Below, piece after piece: positions 1 to 8,913 of a stretch of DNA of 64,000 nt. Within the stretch, counting starts at the first letter, position 1. Each line of letters opens with the position of its first letter. A model generated the notes under the pieces. That model searched no databases. It saw nothing but the letters and a program-made list of their open reading frames with translations, and was not told the origin of the DNA. The DNA is from an uncultured Pseudomonadales bacterium (GTDB lineage: Bacteria > Pseudomonadota > Gammaproteobacteria > Pseudomonadales > Pseudohongiellaceae): the NCBI GenBank assembly GCA_949372635.1, contig CASIAB010000008.1:181135-245134 (forward strand). The letters run 5' to 3'. A program made the translations under genes and the position numbers.

Positions 1-2041
1 AGCTGTCTGAGAGCTGTTGTTTAAGCGCGTCCAGAGTACTAAAGTTTTCACCATTCACTTTTACGCCCCCTAGCCAATTAGACTTATCGGTATATTCTTC
101 GAGCCAGGTATAAGGTGAAGTCAAGACCAACAAGCCACCGGACACTATACGAACTTGTATGTCTTTCAGGAACATCGCAGGCTCATAGAGCCGGTCAATT
201 AGATTGCCGGCGAAAACCACATTGTAGTTAGTGAACTGTGGCTTCAGGTTGCAAGCGTCACCTTGTAAAAAATCAACTCGGTCTTTCACATCGTCATAGC
301 CCAATTTATCCAGTAAGACTTCTCGATACTCGACGATATCGCCCTCGACTGGAAGCGTATAGCGCAGCCGATTGTGTGCCTGCAACTTCGCTCCCTGCTG
401 CACGAAACGCGCAGAAAAATCTAACGCATCCACATGCTGAAAATTCTTCGCCAACTCAAATGAGGACCGACCTACCGCACAACCCAAATCGAGAGCTCGA
501 TCTGTAGCGATACTGTTCGCTTGAACATGAGTCATGAGCGTCTGCACGCACGCGACCGGGAAATTTTGCACAGAGAAATATTCATTGCCATAGTGGAACT
601 CACAGTACTGCGCAATCAACTCATCTGTTTCATAAACATTATCTTGCGCCTGTGTCTCAGGCTCTTGCTCAGATATAACCATTCTAAATCCTGCGTGTTG
701 AAAAAAGTGTCGGCGAAATGCGTAGCGCGATGACGCAAGGGTTTCGTTCCCTGTAGATATCCAAGACCCACCCTTAATCAAATTATGCTTGCCATCAAAA
801 GTCGGCGTCGAGAAATCGTCATACCAAGGATGTACATTGAAGCCTGGATACCCATCGATAGGTGATTCTGTCCATTGCCAGACATTGCCAGTGACATCAT
901 ACAACCTTCCATGCCGGTTTACCGTCACTGGGCAGGACGAGGCATACTGGTCTAAATTAATATTGCCCTCGCCGGAACCCTCTCCCAATTCTGACAGACG
1001 CAGCGCAGACCATTCAGCCTCCACTGGCAATCTCACCGGCTCACCAATGCATTCCCGCATCCAATTGCAGTAGGCTTTCGCCTCCAGGTAATTCACCTCG
1101 ACCGGCCAATCCATCGGCAAGGGCATTTCCGAGAACAGATTCCTCTGCAGAAACTTCCCGCTCAGTGTAGTTCGCCAGAATTTCGGGTGCTGTGATTGGG
1201 TGTAGTCCAACCACTGCCTGCCTTCTGCTGTCCAGTAGCGAGCTTTCTTATAACCCCATGCCTGCACAAATTTCAGGAAGTCCTGATTACTTACCAAGGT
1301 CGTAGCGACCTTAAATTGCTCTAACTTCTGTTCATCGTAACCGTACTCGTTATCCCAACCGTAGCTACGATCACTATCACTCTTGCCGAGCTTTACCACA
1401 GTCGCAGGTATCGACAGCCATTCAACAGCCGGCGCGATACCTGCCTCTGTGCAAACTGGCCACGATTCGGCTCGTGTCGCATCAATAAGATCCAGCGGCA
1501 ACATCCGCATGATCACAGACGAGGTTTCAAGATGAATCCGCTCATGCTCAATGCCCATCAAGACTAACCATGCCGGGCATTGCTGAGTGATAGGCAGCGT
1601 GATCTCCATGGATTTGATGAAGGCACAGATTCGCGCCTTGACCTTGTCTCGGTATTCTTTAACGATCCCTCTTGTCGGCCAGTCATAGTGAGCGGAGTCC
1701 AAATCATCCCAGGACATCTCATCGACACCGATGGCAAACATGGCCTCCAATTCAGAATCTACACGCGCGTCAGTAAATTGAGCCAATATCATCTTATTCA
1801 CATAGAACGTAGCCGTATGCCCGAAATAGAAGATCAGAGGGTGCCGCAAGGACTCCGCCGCGGTGTACAAGGCCTCATCCTTAAGTGGAGAGAACAGAGC
1901 CTCATACTGCTCCCAGGTAGAGACGAAATAATCTAACAGCTCTTGCCGCTTGGCCTCGACATTTTCACCGTGGAGGGATATTGGACGGGATGTTGGTAGA
2001 ACTTCATACGATATTGCATTCTTACTTGATAGGGACTGCAC
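1..2041 (-). CDS. ovoA: OvoA, 5-histidylcysteine sulfoxide synthase / methyltransferase (3' end cut off)
   Basis: Ovothiol biosynthesis enzyme: its iron-dependent N-terminal part couples cysteine to histidine using O2, giving 5-histidylcysteine sulfoxide, and its C-terminal SAM domain methylates the thiohistidine. The frame is open to the window edge, so about 680 residues are seen and the last part is missing. Visible are a DinB-like helical domain with the iron motif HERIHLE (H166, H170, E172, pattern HX3HXE), an FGE-sulfatase-like domain from about residue 200 to 435 ending in FRRHFFQHAGFRM, and methyltransferase motif I DLGCAVGRSSFEL near residue 515. I chose GTG at 2041: an in-frame TGA lies two codons upstream, AGGTGA sits just before it, and the N-terminus (LHGENVEAKR) then fits the family. 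An MFS gene lies 90 bp upstream on the same strand. The PLP lyase OvoB, needed to release the thiol, is not in view. Confidence 0.93.
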   Translation of the reverse strand, partial: MQSLSSKNAISYEVLPTSRPISLHGENVEAKRQELLDYFVSTWEQYEALFSPLKDEALYTAAESLRHPLIFYFGHTATFYVNKMILAQFTDARVDSELEAMFAIGVDEMSWDDLDSAHYDWPTRGIVKEYRDKVKARICAFIKSMEITLPITQQCPAWLVLMGIEHERIHLETSSVIMRMLPLDLIDATRAESWPVCTEAGIAPAVEWLSIPATVVKLGKSDSDRSYGWDNEYGYDEQKLEQFKVATTLVSNQDFLKFVQAWGYKKARYWTAEGRQWLDYTQSQHPKFWRTTLSGKFLQRNLFSEMPLPMDWPVEVNYLEAKAYCNWMRECIGEPVRLPVEAEWSALRLSELGEGSGEGNINLDQYASSCPVTVNRHGRLYDVTGNVWQWTESPIDGYPGFNVHPWYDDFSTPTFDGKHNLIKGGSWISTGNETLASSRYAFRRHFFQHAGFRMVISEQEPETQAQDNVYETDELIAQYCEFHYGNEYFSVQNFPVACVQTLMTHVQANSIATDRALDLGCAVGRSSFELAKNFQHVDALDFSARFVQQGAKLQAHNRLRYTLPVEGDIVEYREVLLDKLGYDDVKDRVDFLQGDACNLKPQFTNYNVVFAGNLIDRLYEPAMFLKDIQVRIVSGGLLVLTSPYTWLEEYTDKSNWLGGVKVNGENFSTLDALKQQLSDS

Positions 2042-2131
2042 ATTTCACCTACTTTTAAAAAATATTCCCTGTAGTACGCCATAACTAGCTGCTCAGACCA
2101 GCCAAGCACCTTATTTATTTCCAACTGGGTT

Positions 2132-3505
2132 TTAACGTCTAGAGAGAACTGCGCTTAGAGGTTTTATCGATGCTCGCCCTAGCAGCAAGACAATTAGGAA
2201 GAGTGCCAAAAAGTAGACAGGAAAGCCGCGCAGAGCATCCAAGAATATGGCATCACGAAGGGCCTCCTCGGGCACTGTGCCTTCTTGCTGCGCTCGCAAT
2301 AGCGCCACATAAGCAGTGTATAGAAGACTCGCAAATCCAAGCCCCAAATTTAAGGCTAGTCCCTTGAAGCTGAGAACCGTCGCCCTATGTACAGAATCAA
2401 CTTCCTTATTGATGTAATAACTAGACTGAAACTGCACCATCCCCATCATCGCGAACGCGCCAACAGCGAAAATTACACCGTAATATGGAATAGCCAAACC
2501 AAGCCCAAGCAACCACTGCATTAAAAGAAAAGAGAGTGTTAAAAAGTTGAATAGCGGCGAGTGGTTTGTAACAAGATAACGAGACAATATCGCATTCACC
2601 ATCCCCACTAAAGACATGCCTGCCCCGATAAATCCGAACCAACTCACAGGTATATCTATAACGCGGTAGTATTCACTGGCAAGAACCACAAATTGTCTAC
2701 CCACACTGTCCAAGGCCAGCGCCGCCAGTATGACAAACAACACAAACCGGTGGTTAATAGTCCATTTCGCGGCAACTACTATTTTACGAAAAGGATTTAA
2801 TAGAAAATTCCCTGTCAGTTGCTGCGAGTCGGAGAGTTGGTCCTCGCCGACATCAATATCATGAAACCCTAAAGCGGTGCCGAGAACGATAAACGAGGTC
2901 ATCAGCGTTAATATTATCGGCAGACGGATAACGAGATTGCTGGACAACTGCCATTGCGGATCTATGGCCGAAAGCAAACCATTCACCATGTTCGAATCAT
3001 AGGCGAATGCCCCAAGAATCATTGTCATGAAAAACCCGATGGAAACAACTTGCGTCGTGCGCTGTAAGATTTTTGCCCAATCGTCTTCGCGCCCCAGAGC
3101 CTTTAGCGAGTCATAGGCTAATGCCTCATCGGCTCCACTTGCAGCGGCTTCAGACAAACCGGAACAAATTCTGTTGGCAAGAAACAGGGGGAATAGAAAA
3201 GGCGATGCGCCAATCGGCGCAAATACGATCAAAGCCATCTCGACCACCATCATGATCGCCGCAAAAACCACCAAACGCTTACGACCGACGATATCCGCCA
3301 ACGCACCTGAGGGCACTTCCGCCAGCACTATAGTAAGTGCCCATACAATATTAAGAATGGCAAACTGCTCTAGTGTCAGTCCATAGTCTAAGAACAACAC
3401 GGTAAATACTGGATAGTAAAAACGAGCGGAATAGAACAGCCGAAAAATAATAAAGCGACGCAGATTCCCCTGCAATTGTGCAGTACTGAGTTTTGATGAT
3501 GCCAT
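2132..3505 (-). CDS. MFS transporter next to ovoA
   Basis: Integral membrane carrier of the major facilitator superfamily, 457 residues with about 12 hydrophobic segments. The loop between segments 2 and 3 carries a typical MFS motif A-like stretch (SGALADIVGRKRL, near residues 65-80), and the N-terminus LRRFIIFRLFYSARF is followed directly by the first membrane span. A central loop (DVGEDQLSDSQQ) separates the two six-helix halves. It is transcribed towards ovoA with a 90-bp gap, so a shared transcript is likely. Transport of ovothiol, histidine or a related compound is an inference from this position only; the sequence does not show a substrate. Confidence 0.85.
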   Translation of the reverse strand: MASSKLSTAQLQGNLRRFIIFRLFYSARFYYPVFTVLFLDYGLTLEQFAILNIVWALTIVLAEVPSGALADIVGRKRLVVFAAIMMVVEMALIVFAPIGASPFLFPLFLANRICSGLSEAAASGADEALAYDSLKALGREDDWAKILQRTTQVVSIGFFMTMILGAFAYDSNMVNGLLSAIDPQWQLSSNLVIRLPIILTLMTSFIVLGTALGFHDIDVGEDQLSDSQQLTGNFLLNPFRKIVVAAKWTINHRFVLFVILAALALDSVGRQFVVLASEYYRVIDIPVSWFGFIGAGMSLVGMVNAILSRYLVTNHSPLFNFLTLSFLLMQWLLGLGLAIPYYGVIFAVGAFAMMGMVQFQSSYYINKEVDSVHRATVLSFKGLALNLGLGFASLLYTAYVALLRAQQEGTVPEEALRDAIFLDALRGFPVYFLALFLIVLLLGRASIKPLSAVLSRR

Positions 3506-3698
3506 GTTACTATTACTCTATTATTTTGACTTATGGGCACGAACCAATAGCCCAGATCATGTATTCTATTAGTGCGAAAAGTCTAACCCTAACAGCAAGC
3601 CAAAGCTTCAGCTACGGCAATCCGTAATTGTTCCCAATACGTATCACCTCCATTACCACCTACCAAAGTCAATCGCTAGAAATAAATTAGGTAACAGC

Positions 3699-4791
3699 AT
3701 GAACAGTTTATCGATAACTCAACAGCGGGCAGCAGCCTCATTGCAATCCATGTTTATAGGAGACTCTTTATCCATGCCTGTGCACTGGTATTACAACCTA
3801 ATGGATATTTATAAACAGTTCTCCGGAGGGATCACCAAGCTTGAAGCCGCTCCTAAGCGCCATCCTTCATCGATCATGTCACTTCATTCCACCAAGCAAG
3901 GCGGGCGTAATGCGCGTAATTCCAAAAGATCTCAGGCCGAAATTGTGGGCGACGTGATACTTAAGGGTAAGCGACAGTTCTGGGATCAATCAAATCAACA
4001 CTATCATCAGGGTATGCGCGCTGGGGAAAATACTCTTAATGCACACTGCGCCAGAGCCACAATGAGAACTCTCGCAGCTAACGGCGGACACTACAATGAG
4101 GACCTATTTCTTAATGCCTACATCGAACTAATGACAGCCGACCCGGCATTGCATCCAGATACATATGCAGAATCCTATCATCGGGGATTTTTTGCGAACT
4201 TGTCTGCTGGTAAAAATCGCAATAAGTGCGGCGCCGTGACACATGATACAGCATCTATTGGAGGCCTAGTAACAATCGCTCCCATTTTGATATCTGAACG
4301 AGTGCGTGGCACTTCACTTGAAATCGTCCAAGCCATCTGTCACAAGCATTTGCAACTTACTCACCCAGACGAATATTTGGCGAAAGTTTGCAGCGACTAT
4401 GTCGGACTACTAGATGCGCTACTGTTTCGAGTGGAAGCGGTCTCCGCTCAAAAAATAATAGCCACCTGGGCTAAGCGTAGCATCAGAATGGCTATGCCTG
4501 AGTTACTGAAGCAAAGTACATTCCGACAATGACGTTGTAGGCCGCCTGTTCTCTTCAGCTTGCTACATAACTGACTCTTGGCCCAGCGTACTTTATCTCG
4601 CTTACAAGTACGCAGAACAACCGAAGGCCGGCCTACTCGCGAATGCTAATCTCGGTGGTGATAATGTGCATCGCGGAACTGTGCTGGGGGCAATTTTGGG
4701 ACTCGCGACCAACAACATTCCACATGAGCTGTATGATGAATTGCTGGATAAAGATCTTATCGAAGAAGAAATAGCTGTACTGCTAAACTGA
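3699..4791 (+). pseudogene. ADP-ribosylglycohydrolase (J1-crystallin type), frameshifted
   Basis: Member of the DraG/ADP-ribosylglycohydrolase fold, in the J1-crystallin-like branch. The first frame runs from ATG 3699 to TGA 4532 (277 aa) and holds the N-terminal motif GDSLSMPVHWYYN (residues 21-33) and HDTASIGGL. The C-terminal part continues in another frame to TGA 4789-4791, with SDNDVVGRLFSSACYITDSW and LGGDNVHRGTVLGAILG, the latter the second metal-site segment of this branch. Removing one A from the AAA near 4513-4516 (ctgaagcaaagtac) joins them smoothly as LLKQ-VHSDNDVVG, giving about 363 aa, the normal family length. Either a recent frameshift or a sequence error. A short 193-bp gap separates it from the divergent MFS gene. 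Cleavage of ADP-ribose bonds is family knowledge; the substrate is unknown. Confidence 0.85.
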
Positions 4792-4915
4792 GAAATTTCG
4801 TGATTACTCCCAGTTTATCCGCAATCGATACTAACTTCGTTCTGCCGAGCTCCTAATCTGTAGAAGTTTGATCACCCTCACCGTCTCAGCCTTTTGATAT
4901 TTCACTCAATCTCAG

Positions 4916-4939
4916 CTATCCTTATTCCTTAAAGGATAG
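4916..4939. repeat. 8-bp inverted repeat before the small membrane genes
   Basis: CTATCCTT and AAGGATAG form a perfect 8-bp stem around an 8-nt loop, 53 bp before the first small membrane-protein gene. There is no T-run after it, so it is not a standard terminator. It could be an operator or a leader hairpin; nothing else supports either. Confidence 0.35.
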
Positions 4940-4991
4940 ATCCAAAGTATCAAAGCAGACGTTATTTTCCAGTTATGCGAGATATTAAAAC

Positions 4992-5216
4992 ATGATTAAA
5001 TTTTTTTACACTGGGAATCTAAGTCCAGCAAAAAAAGCCAGTGTATATTCTGGTTTTGGATTACTGATTCTCTCGATCTTTCTTGTAGCGAGTATAGTTC
5101 TCAATATTTTTGAGCTGGAATCGTTTGCAATTCTGGGTCACAGCGGAGTAAGAACTCTCGCTGGAATCGCTGTTGTAGGCTGCTTGCTTGCTGCTGTTGG
5201 GTTTTTTGACGAATAA
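4992..5216 (+). CDS. Small two-helix membrane protein (first of three)
   Basis: 74-residue protein of unknown function. It has a short cationic N-terminus (LSPAKKAS), then two hydrophobic stretches at about residues 18-38 and 50-70, ending in FFDE. It begins a tight run of three tiny genes (next start 13 bp after this stop). The ribosome site is weak (gcgag 12 nt upstream). I do not recognise the family. The tight spacing suggests the three proteins form one small inner-membrane complex, but this is inference. Confidence 0.6.
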   Translation: MIKFFYTGNLSPAKKASVYSGFGLLILSIFLVASIVLNIFELESFAILGHSGVRTLAGIAVVGCLLAAVGFFDE

Positions 5217-5229
5217 TCGAGGAAGGAAT

Positions 5230-5409
5230 ATGTTCAAACAATCAGACTTTTTTTTACTAATGGCAGTGGCAATATCGTTTGCCGTTTCTGGCTTCCTTTG
5301 GTTCTCAGGGAATTATGATGAAGGGCTCTTCACCGCGGTATGGGTGCCTTCAATATTGTGTTTTGGGATCTATTTCAAACTTATGGCGATAGCTGGGCGG
5401 AAATCATGA
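5230..5409 (+). CDS. Small membrane protein (second of three)
   Basis: 59-residue protein with hydrophobic segments at about 8-25 and 34-53 and a basic tail (AGRKS). I use ATG 5230 rather than an earlier in-frame start because GAGGAAGG lies 5 nt upstream and the earlier start would overlap the preceding gene. Its TGA overlaps the next gene's ATG (ATGA at 5406-5409), so translation is probably coupled. No family recognised. Confidence 0.65.
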   Translation: MFKQSDFFLLMAVAISFAVSGFLWFSGNYDEGLFTAVWVPSILCFGIYFKLMAIAGRKS

Positions 5410-5546
5410 GCCCTATGACGCTATTTTATATCGCTATGCTAGTTTTTGCTCTGATGATCACAGGCCTCTATTTTTCGGTTCGTGAATTTCTTTTCGTAAG
5501 TAAAGAGCCTTCTCAAGCTAAAGGTCCAGCGTCTGCCAATGAGTGA
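5406..5546 (+). CDS. Small single-helix membrane protein (third of three)
   Basis: 46-residue protein: one hydrophobic helix at about residues 5-26 (FYIAMLVFALMITGLYF) followed by a short polar, probably cytoplasmic tail rich in K, E, S and A. It starts inside the stop of the preceding gene (ATGA overlap), which argues that it is really translated despite its size. It resembles the accessory subunits of small respiratory or transport complexes only in shape; no family recognised. Confidence 0.55.
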   Translation: MSPMTLFYIAMLVFALMITGLYFSVREFLFVSKEPSQAKGPASANE

Positions 5547-6331
5547 ATGGTAGTAACAGGGTCAGAGCAACACTATACATTTATGTTTTTCTTTGGGCAG
5601 GATTTTAGAAACCCTCCAATGCCCCCACTCAATTGGAAATAGGATCTATCTTGCTTAGTCACGTTAATAAATGCTGCTTTTAGAGCTACTTGACCGCGGC
5701 GATACATCCAGATTGGGGCAACAACTTCCATTCGCCAGTCAATATGGAGATTAGCTCCTTACACCTTTCTAGGCTTATTTATTTAAAAGTCTGTTCTCAA
5801 GAAGTCTAGAATCCTCTCAGCCATCCTTCCTATTAATATCTTTGACAGACGTGAGCGGAAGTTAGCACCCATTACCAGTATGTCTGTTCCTAGCTAGTAG
5901 GTTTTCTGCTGAAAGGCTGCAGCGGCAATTTCGTTTGGAAAAAGAAGCTAAGGACTTCAGCTAGTATTCAGCACTAACGTTGCCACGGCCGTGCAGGATA
6001 ACCAAGGGTAGATTTAGACGTCTGCGCAAGATTGGGGGGATAGTGACTTTATACTGCTGATTGCTGGCCTACAAGGGGTCCTTATACTTCCCAACCTAGG
6101 TAGCCACACTTGCTCGCCTTATACTGAATCAACCGGCTAATGATGCCTTACGCCTCTCCTGTAGTGGGAGAGATCTCATACCCTCAACCGGCAACCGCAG
6201 AAAGAACCCAGCCTCAAAATTTTGCCGAGGAACATGTCCCTGAGTATGATTGCGATGAGGCTGATAATTTGCTGAATGGTTTCGAACTATTTTATATAGA
6301 GACTCTGATTGGTTCGGAGTAATCTTTGGTG
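5547..6331. other. Long gene-poor stretch
   Basis: About 785 bp with no convincing gene. A possible 60-codon frame (6140-6322) ends nine bases before the next gene and supplies its GGAG ribosome site, but it has low-complexity acidic content and no recognisable family, so I do not call it. The text aacagggtcagagc at about 5554 resembles sequences often seen at REP-type transposase remnants, but no transposase frame follows. Otherwise I see nothing here. Confidence 0.5.
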
Positions 6332-6685
6332 ATGCTTAATGCGCATTCGAAAATTCTAATCTCTTTGCTGTTTGTTCTGTCGACGCCTCACTTTTTATCC
6401 GCGCAATCATCCTTAATAGAACGCCTAAGACAGGATGAGACACTTCAGGATGCAGCAATAATCGTTGTGCGCAGCGCACTCGGCGCACAAAAGCAGACTG
6501 TCGTTGTTCGTCGTAGTGCATTCGCGGTCGAGATTGGAATGTATATCCACACTTACCGTAGAACGCGCAATGCAAACACGCTAGAGAATATTCAGAAGCG
6601 ATACACATTGGCGAAGTCGGAACTACTGGAGCCGGGACTGCCCGCTACTATGGAGGAGTTGGTCTCGATTCTAGAAATGCTCTAA
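6332..6685 (+). CDS. Small exported protein of unknown function
   Basis: 117-residue protein with a clear Sec signal peptide (SKILISLLFVLSTPHFLSAQ, cleavage expected after FLSAQ). The mature part is short, charged and mostly helical in character, with LIERLRQDE, an arginine-rich VVVRRSAF and a C-terminal helix ending EELVSILEML. I start at ATG 6332, with GGAG 12 nt upstream, rather than at TTG 6326. No family recognised. It stands alone, 160 bp ahead of the peroxiredoxin gene on the same strand. Confidence 0.55.
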   Translation: MLNAHSKILISLLFVLSTPHFLSAQSSLIERLRQDETLQDAAIIVVRSALGAQKQTVVVRRSAFAVEIGMYIHTYRRTRNANTLENIQKRYTLAKSELLEPGLPATMEELVSILEML

Positions 6686-6730
6686 TTAGACCTATTGCAC
6701 CCCTCTTATAAACGGCCCTACCCCCTTGCC

Positions 6731-6744
6731 TAAATCGCGATTTA
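6731..6744. promoter_or_regulatory. 14-bp perfect palindrome upstream of peroxiredoxin
   Basis: TAAATCGCGATTTA is a perfect palindrome 104 bp before the peroxiredoxin start, in an AT-rich stretch that probably holds its promoter. It is a reasonable operator candidate, but the regulator is unknown and one copy only was noticed. Confidence 0.35.
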
Positions 6745-6847
6745 ATCGTTTTTACCAATAACAGTAATCGTAATAAATTGTTTTACCAATGAATTAATTT
6801 TGCTTATTGTGCGGTCTCGTTTTCACTTAATATACGAAGAGAGCAAA

Positions 6848-7396
6848 ATGAATCAGACCGCAAGTAGCATTCAAGTAACTCATATCCCAGAAGTGACATT
6901 TAAGACTCGAGTTCGCGATGAATCCATGGAAGGTGAAAATTCATTTGCCTGGAAGGACGTTAAGAGCTCGGAGATCTTTAGGGGCAAACGCGTAATCGTC
7001 GTTGCCCTGCCAGGTGCATTCACCCCGACGTGCAGCAGCACCCACCTTCCTGGCTATGAGAAGCACTATCCTGAGTTGAAAGAACTGGGTGTAGATGAGG
7101 TTTACTGCGTTAGCGTCAACGATGCATTCTCGATGTTTCAATGGGCGAAACAGTTGAACGTCAAAAACGTGAAAATGCTGCCAGATGGCAATGCCGACTT
7201 TACTGACGCGATGGGAATGCTAGTTAAAAAGGAAAATCTTGGCTTTGGATCTCGTTCTTGGCGCTACTCGATGTTGGTTGAGGATTGCGAGGTAGCTGCA
7301 CTCTTCGAAGAAGCCGGCAAGGTCGACAACTGTCCTGATGATCCGTTTGCACGCAGCGGCGTAGATACCATGCTGCAACACTTAAAGTCACTGTGA
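6848..7396 (+). CDS. Peroxiredoxin (Prx5-like)
   Basis: Thiol peroxidase that reduces H2O2 and organic peroxides, 182 aa, cytosolic (no signal peptide). The active-site segment PGAFTPTCSSTH holds the peroxidatic cysteine in the Prx5 form, followed by the family stretch VYCVSVNDAFSMFQWAK. A further cysteine occurs in EDCEV and another in CPDDPFARSG near the C-terminus, the latter a candidate resolving residue. I start at ATG 6848 (AGAG just upstream); an earlier in-frame start at 6800 would add residues unlike the family. No glutaredoxin domain is fused. It runs convergently with the FAH-family gene. With KatG at 53.6 kb it is the second peroxide-defence gene here. Confidence 0.9.
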   Translation: MNQTASSIQVTHIPEVTFKTRVRDESMEGENSFAWKDVKSSEIFRGKRVIVVALPGAFTPTCSSTHLPGYEKHYPELKELGVDEVYCVSVNDAFSMFQWAKQLNVKNVKMLPDGNADFTDAMGMLVKKENLGFGSRSWRYSMLVEDCEVAALFEEAGKVDNCPDDPFARSGVDTMLQHLKSL

Positions 7397-7481
7397 AAAC
7401 CTAGCCAGCGTTACTCACTTCTACGGCAGCTTACGTGATACCTTTGTGGCCGTCGCTTTCTTAATCTACAAAAATTTTGCC

Positions 7482-7520
7482 AAAAAAAAGGCGGCTTCAT
7501 CTTTGCAAATGAATTCCGCC
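7482..7520 (-). terminator. Rho-independent terminator of the exported-enzyme run
   Basis: Read on the minus strand: a GC-rich stem (GGCGG paired with CCGCC, extended by TTCAT/ATGAA) followed by eight T. It lies about 50 bp past the stop of the FAH-family gene. Confidence 0.8.
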
Positions 7521-7566
7521 CCTTCTTCATCTTCTAAGCACTAACCAGCGCTTAAGGTACTGCTAA

Positions 7567-8727
7567 TTAATTTCTATAAGAGCTAACCGGCGGCAACTGT
7601 GAACCGGATAAGTCACTAGGAATACCTGTCTCAATTCTAACCGTGTGGTGCAGCGTTCCGATGCCCTCGATGCTGGCCTCAATAGTCTCTCCATCAACAA
7701 GAAAGCCCGAGCCCGTCGCGCGCTCAACTCGGCCCGCTCCCGTTCCGCCAGATGTTCCGCTTTGCATAACATCGCCCGGAAAGATCGTGATCAACGAGGA
7801 TGCATACTCGATCAGCTCAGGAATGTTGTGAATCATGTCGCCAGCTCGAGCTTCTTGGACAGTCACGCCGTCGATAACCAAAGTCTGATGTAGACGTTCC
7901 ATAGGATCGCCGTAAAATTCCTTCGGCACGATCCAAGGACCATGTGGTGCGAACGTATCGTGTCCTTTGCCAACAAACCAATCTGAACCGGAGCCGTAGC
8001 CACCAGGTGGACGACCACCGCGATCAGAGATATCCATCGCTACCATGTAACCAAATACATGATCGTAGGCGCGGTCTGCGGAGATGTACTTGCCTGAACG
8101 GCCAAACACGATAGCCATCTCGACTTCCCACTCGATGCGGTCCCGGCCGAAAGGCATGAGGATGTCATCACCGTCTCCGATGATTGCGCCGCGTGTAGGC
8201 TTCAGGAACAGATAGGGAACGCCGCGGTTCACTTGGCGATTAAGAGTCTGAGCTGCTCGCTCATCATCGTTGCAGCCTTCGCAGGCGTGAGTGTAGAAGT
8301 TCACAGCCGCATTCATGAGTTTGCTCGGATATTGAAGCGGCGCCATGATGTCCACTGAACTAACAGGGTGTACATAGTTTGGCATATCGCCATTCAGCAG
8401 ATCCTCTGCCACGAGATGGTTTACGATCTCATAGACTCGATATTTAAGGCCGTATTCATATTGTGAGATCATCCCAATCAAGTCGCCGGGTATAGTTAAC
8501 GCAGCGTAACGGGGTATAAGCTCTAAAGCGCGGTTAGCGGCAGCAAGATCTACGATCAACTCGTCGTTCTGCACTACTAGGCCAACTGTTGGTATGCCAT
8601 CGATGGCAAATGTTCCAACCTTGAACGGCATAACCGATTCCAGGTCTTGGGCGAAAACGCTAGCTGAGCTGGCAAAAAATGCGAGCGCAGCTGTGAGCGT
8701 CAGACTAAATAGAGACTTTTTTATCAT
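7567..8727 (-). CDS. Exported fumarylacetoacetate hydrolase family protein
   Basis: 386 residues with a Sec signal peptide (MIKKSLFSLTLTAALAFFAS, cleavage near SVFAQ), then a FAH-type fold. The metal-binding acidic cluster is present as EWEVE (E199, E201, E203) and D232 in GYMVAMDISDR; KGHDTFAPHGPW (K254) and SGTSGGTG are also family features. The family hydrolyses C-C bonds of acylpyruvates or decarboxylates oxo-acids, usually in the cytoplasm; a signal peptide places this one in the periplasm, which is unusual. The start at 8727 is supported by GGGAGAG upstream. It is the last gene of a minus-strand run and is followed by a terminator. Substrate unknown. Confidence 0.88.
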   Translation of the reverse strand: MIKKSLFSLTLTAALAFFASSASVFAQDLESVMPFKVGTFAIDGIPTVGLVVQNDELIVDLAAANRALELIPRYAALTIPGDLIGMISQYEYGLKYRVYEIVNHLVAEDLLNGDMPNYVHPVSSVDIMAPLQYPSKLMNAAVNFYTHACEGCNDDERAAQTLNRQVNRGVPYLFLKPTRGAIIGDGDDILMPFGRDRIEWEVEMAIVFGRSGKYISADRAYDHVFGYMVAMDISDRGGRPPGGYGSGSDWFVGKGHDTFAPHGPWIVPKEFYGDPMERLHQTLVIDGVTVQEARAGDMIHNIPELIEYASSLITIFPGDVMQSGTSGGTGAGRVERATGSGFLVDGETIEASIEGIGTLHHTVRIETGIPSDLSGSQLPPVSSYRN

Positions 8728-8913
8728 TTTTCTCTCCCGTGCTGGGCACTAACTAATTGGACAGGTTTTTATACATCAATAACAGACATCTCACCTGCAA
8801 ATAAGACAAACAGAAGGTATCCCCACCTATGGCCTCTTGTCCAGCATTTTGAGTGCTGTTCGAAGCGGAAAATGAGGAACCAATCCGCTAATCCGACGAT
8901 TGCGAGATAAGCC

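Noticed and set aside
800..1500. Separate formylglycine-generating enzyme for the sulfatase
   Set aside because: The FGE-like domain is inside the OvoA reading frame, with the OvoA iron motif and methyltransferase on either side.
1933..2124. 63-codon minus-strand frame starting just after the MFS gene
   Set aside because: Its second half overlaps the OvoA N-terminus in another frame, and the OvoA frame matches the family; nothing recognisable in the product.
5550..5575. aacagggtcagagc as end of a REP-type transposable element
   Set aside because: No transposase frame, no second end and no target duplication found nearby.
6140..6322. 60-codon frame before the small exported protein
   Set aside because: No family, acidic low-complexity content, no signal; only its closeness to the next gene speaks for it.
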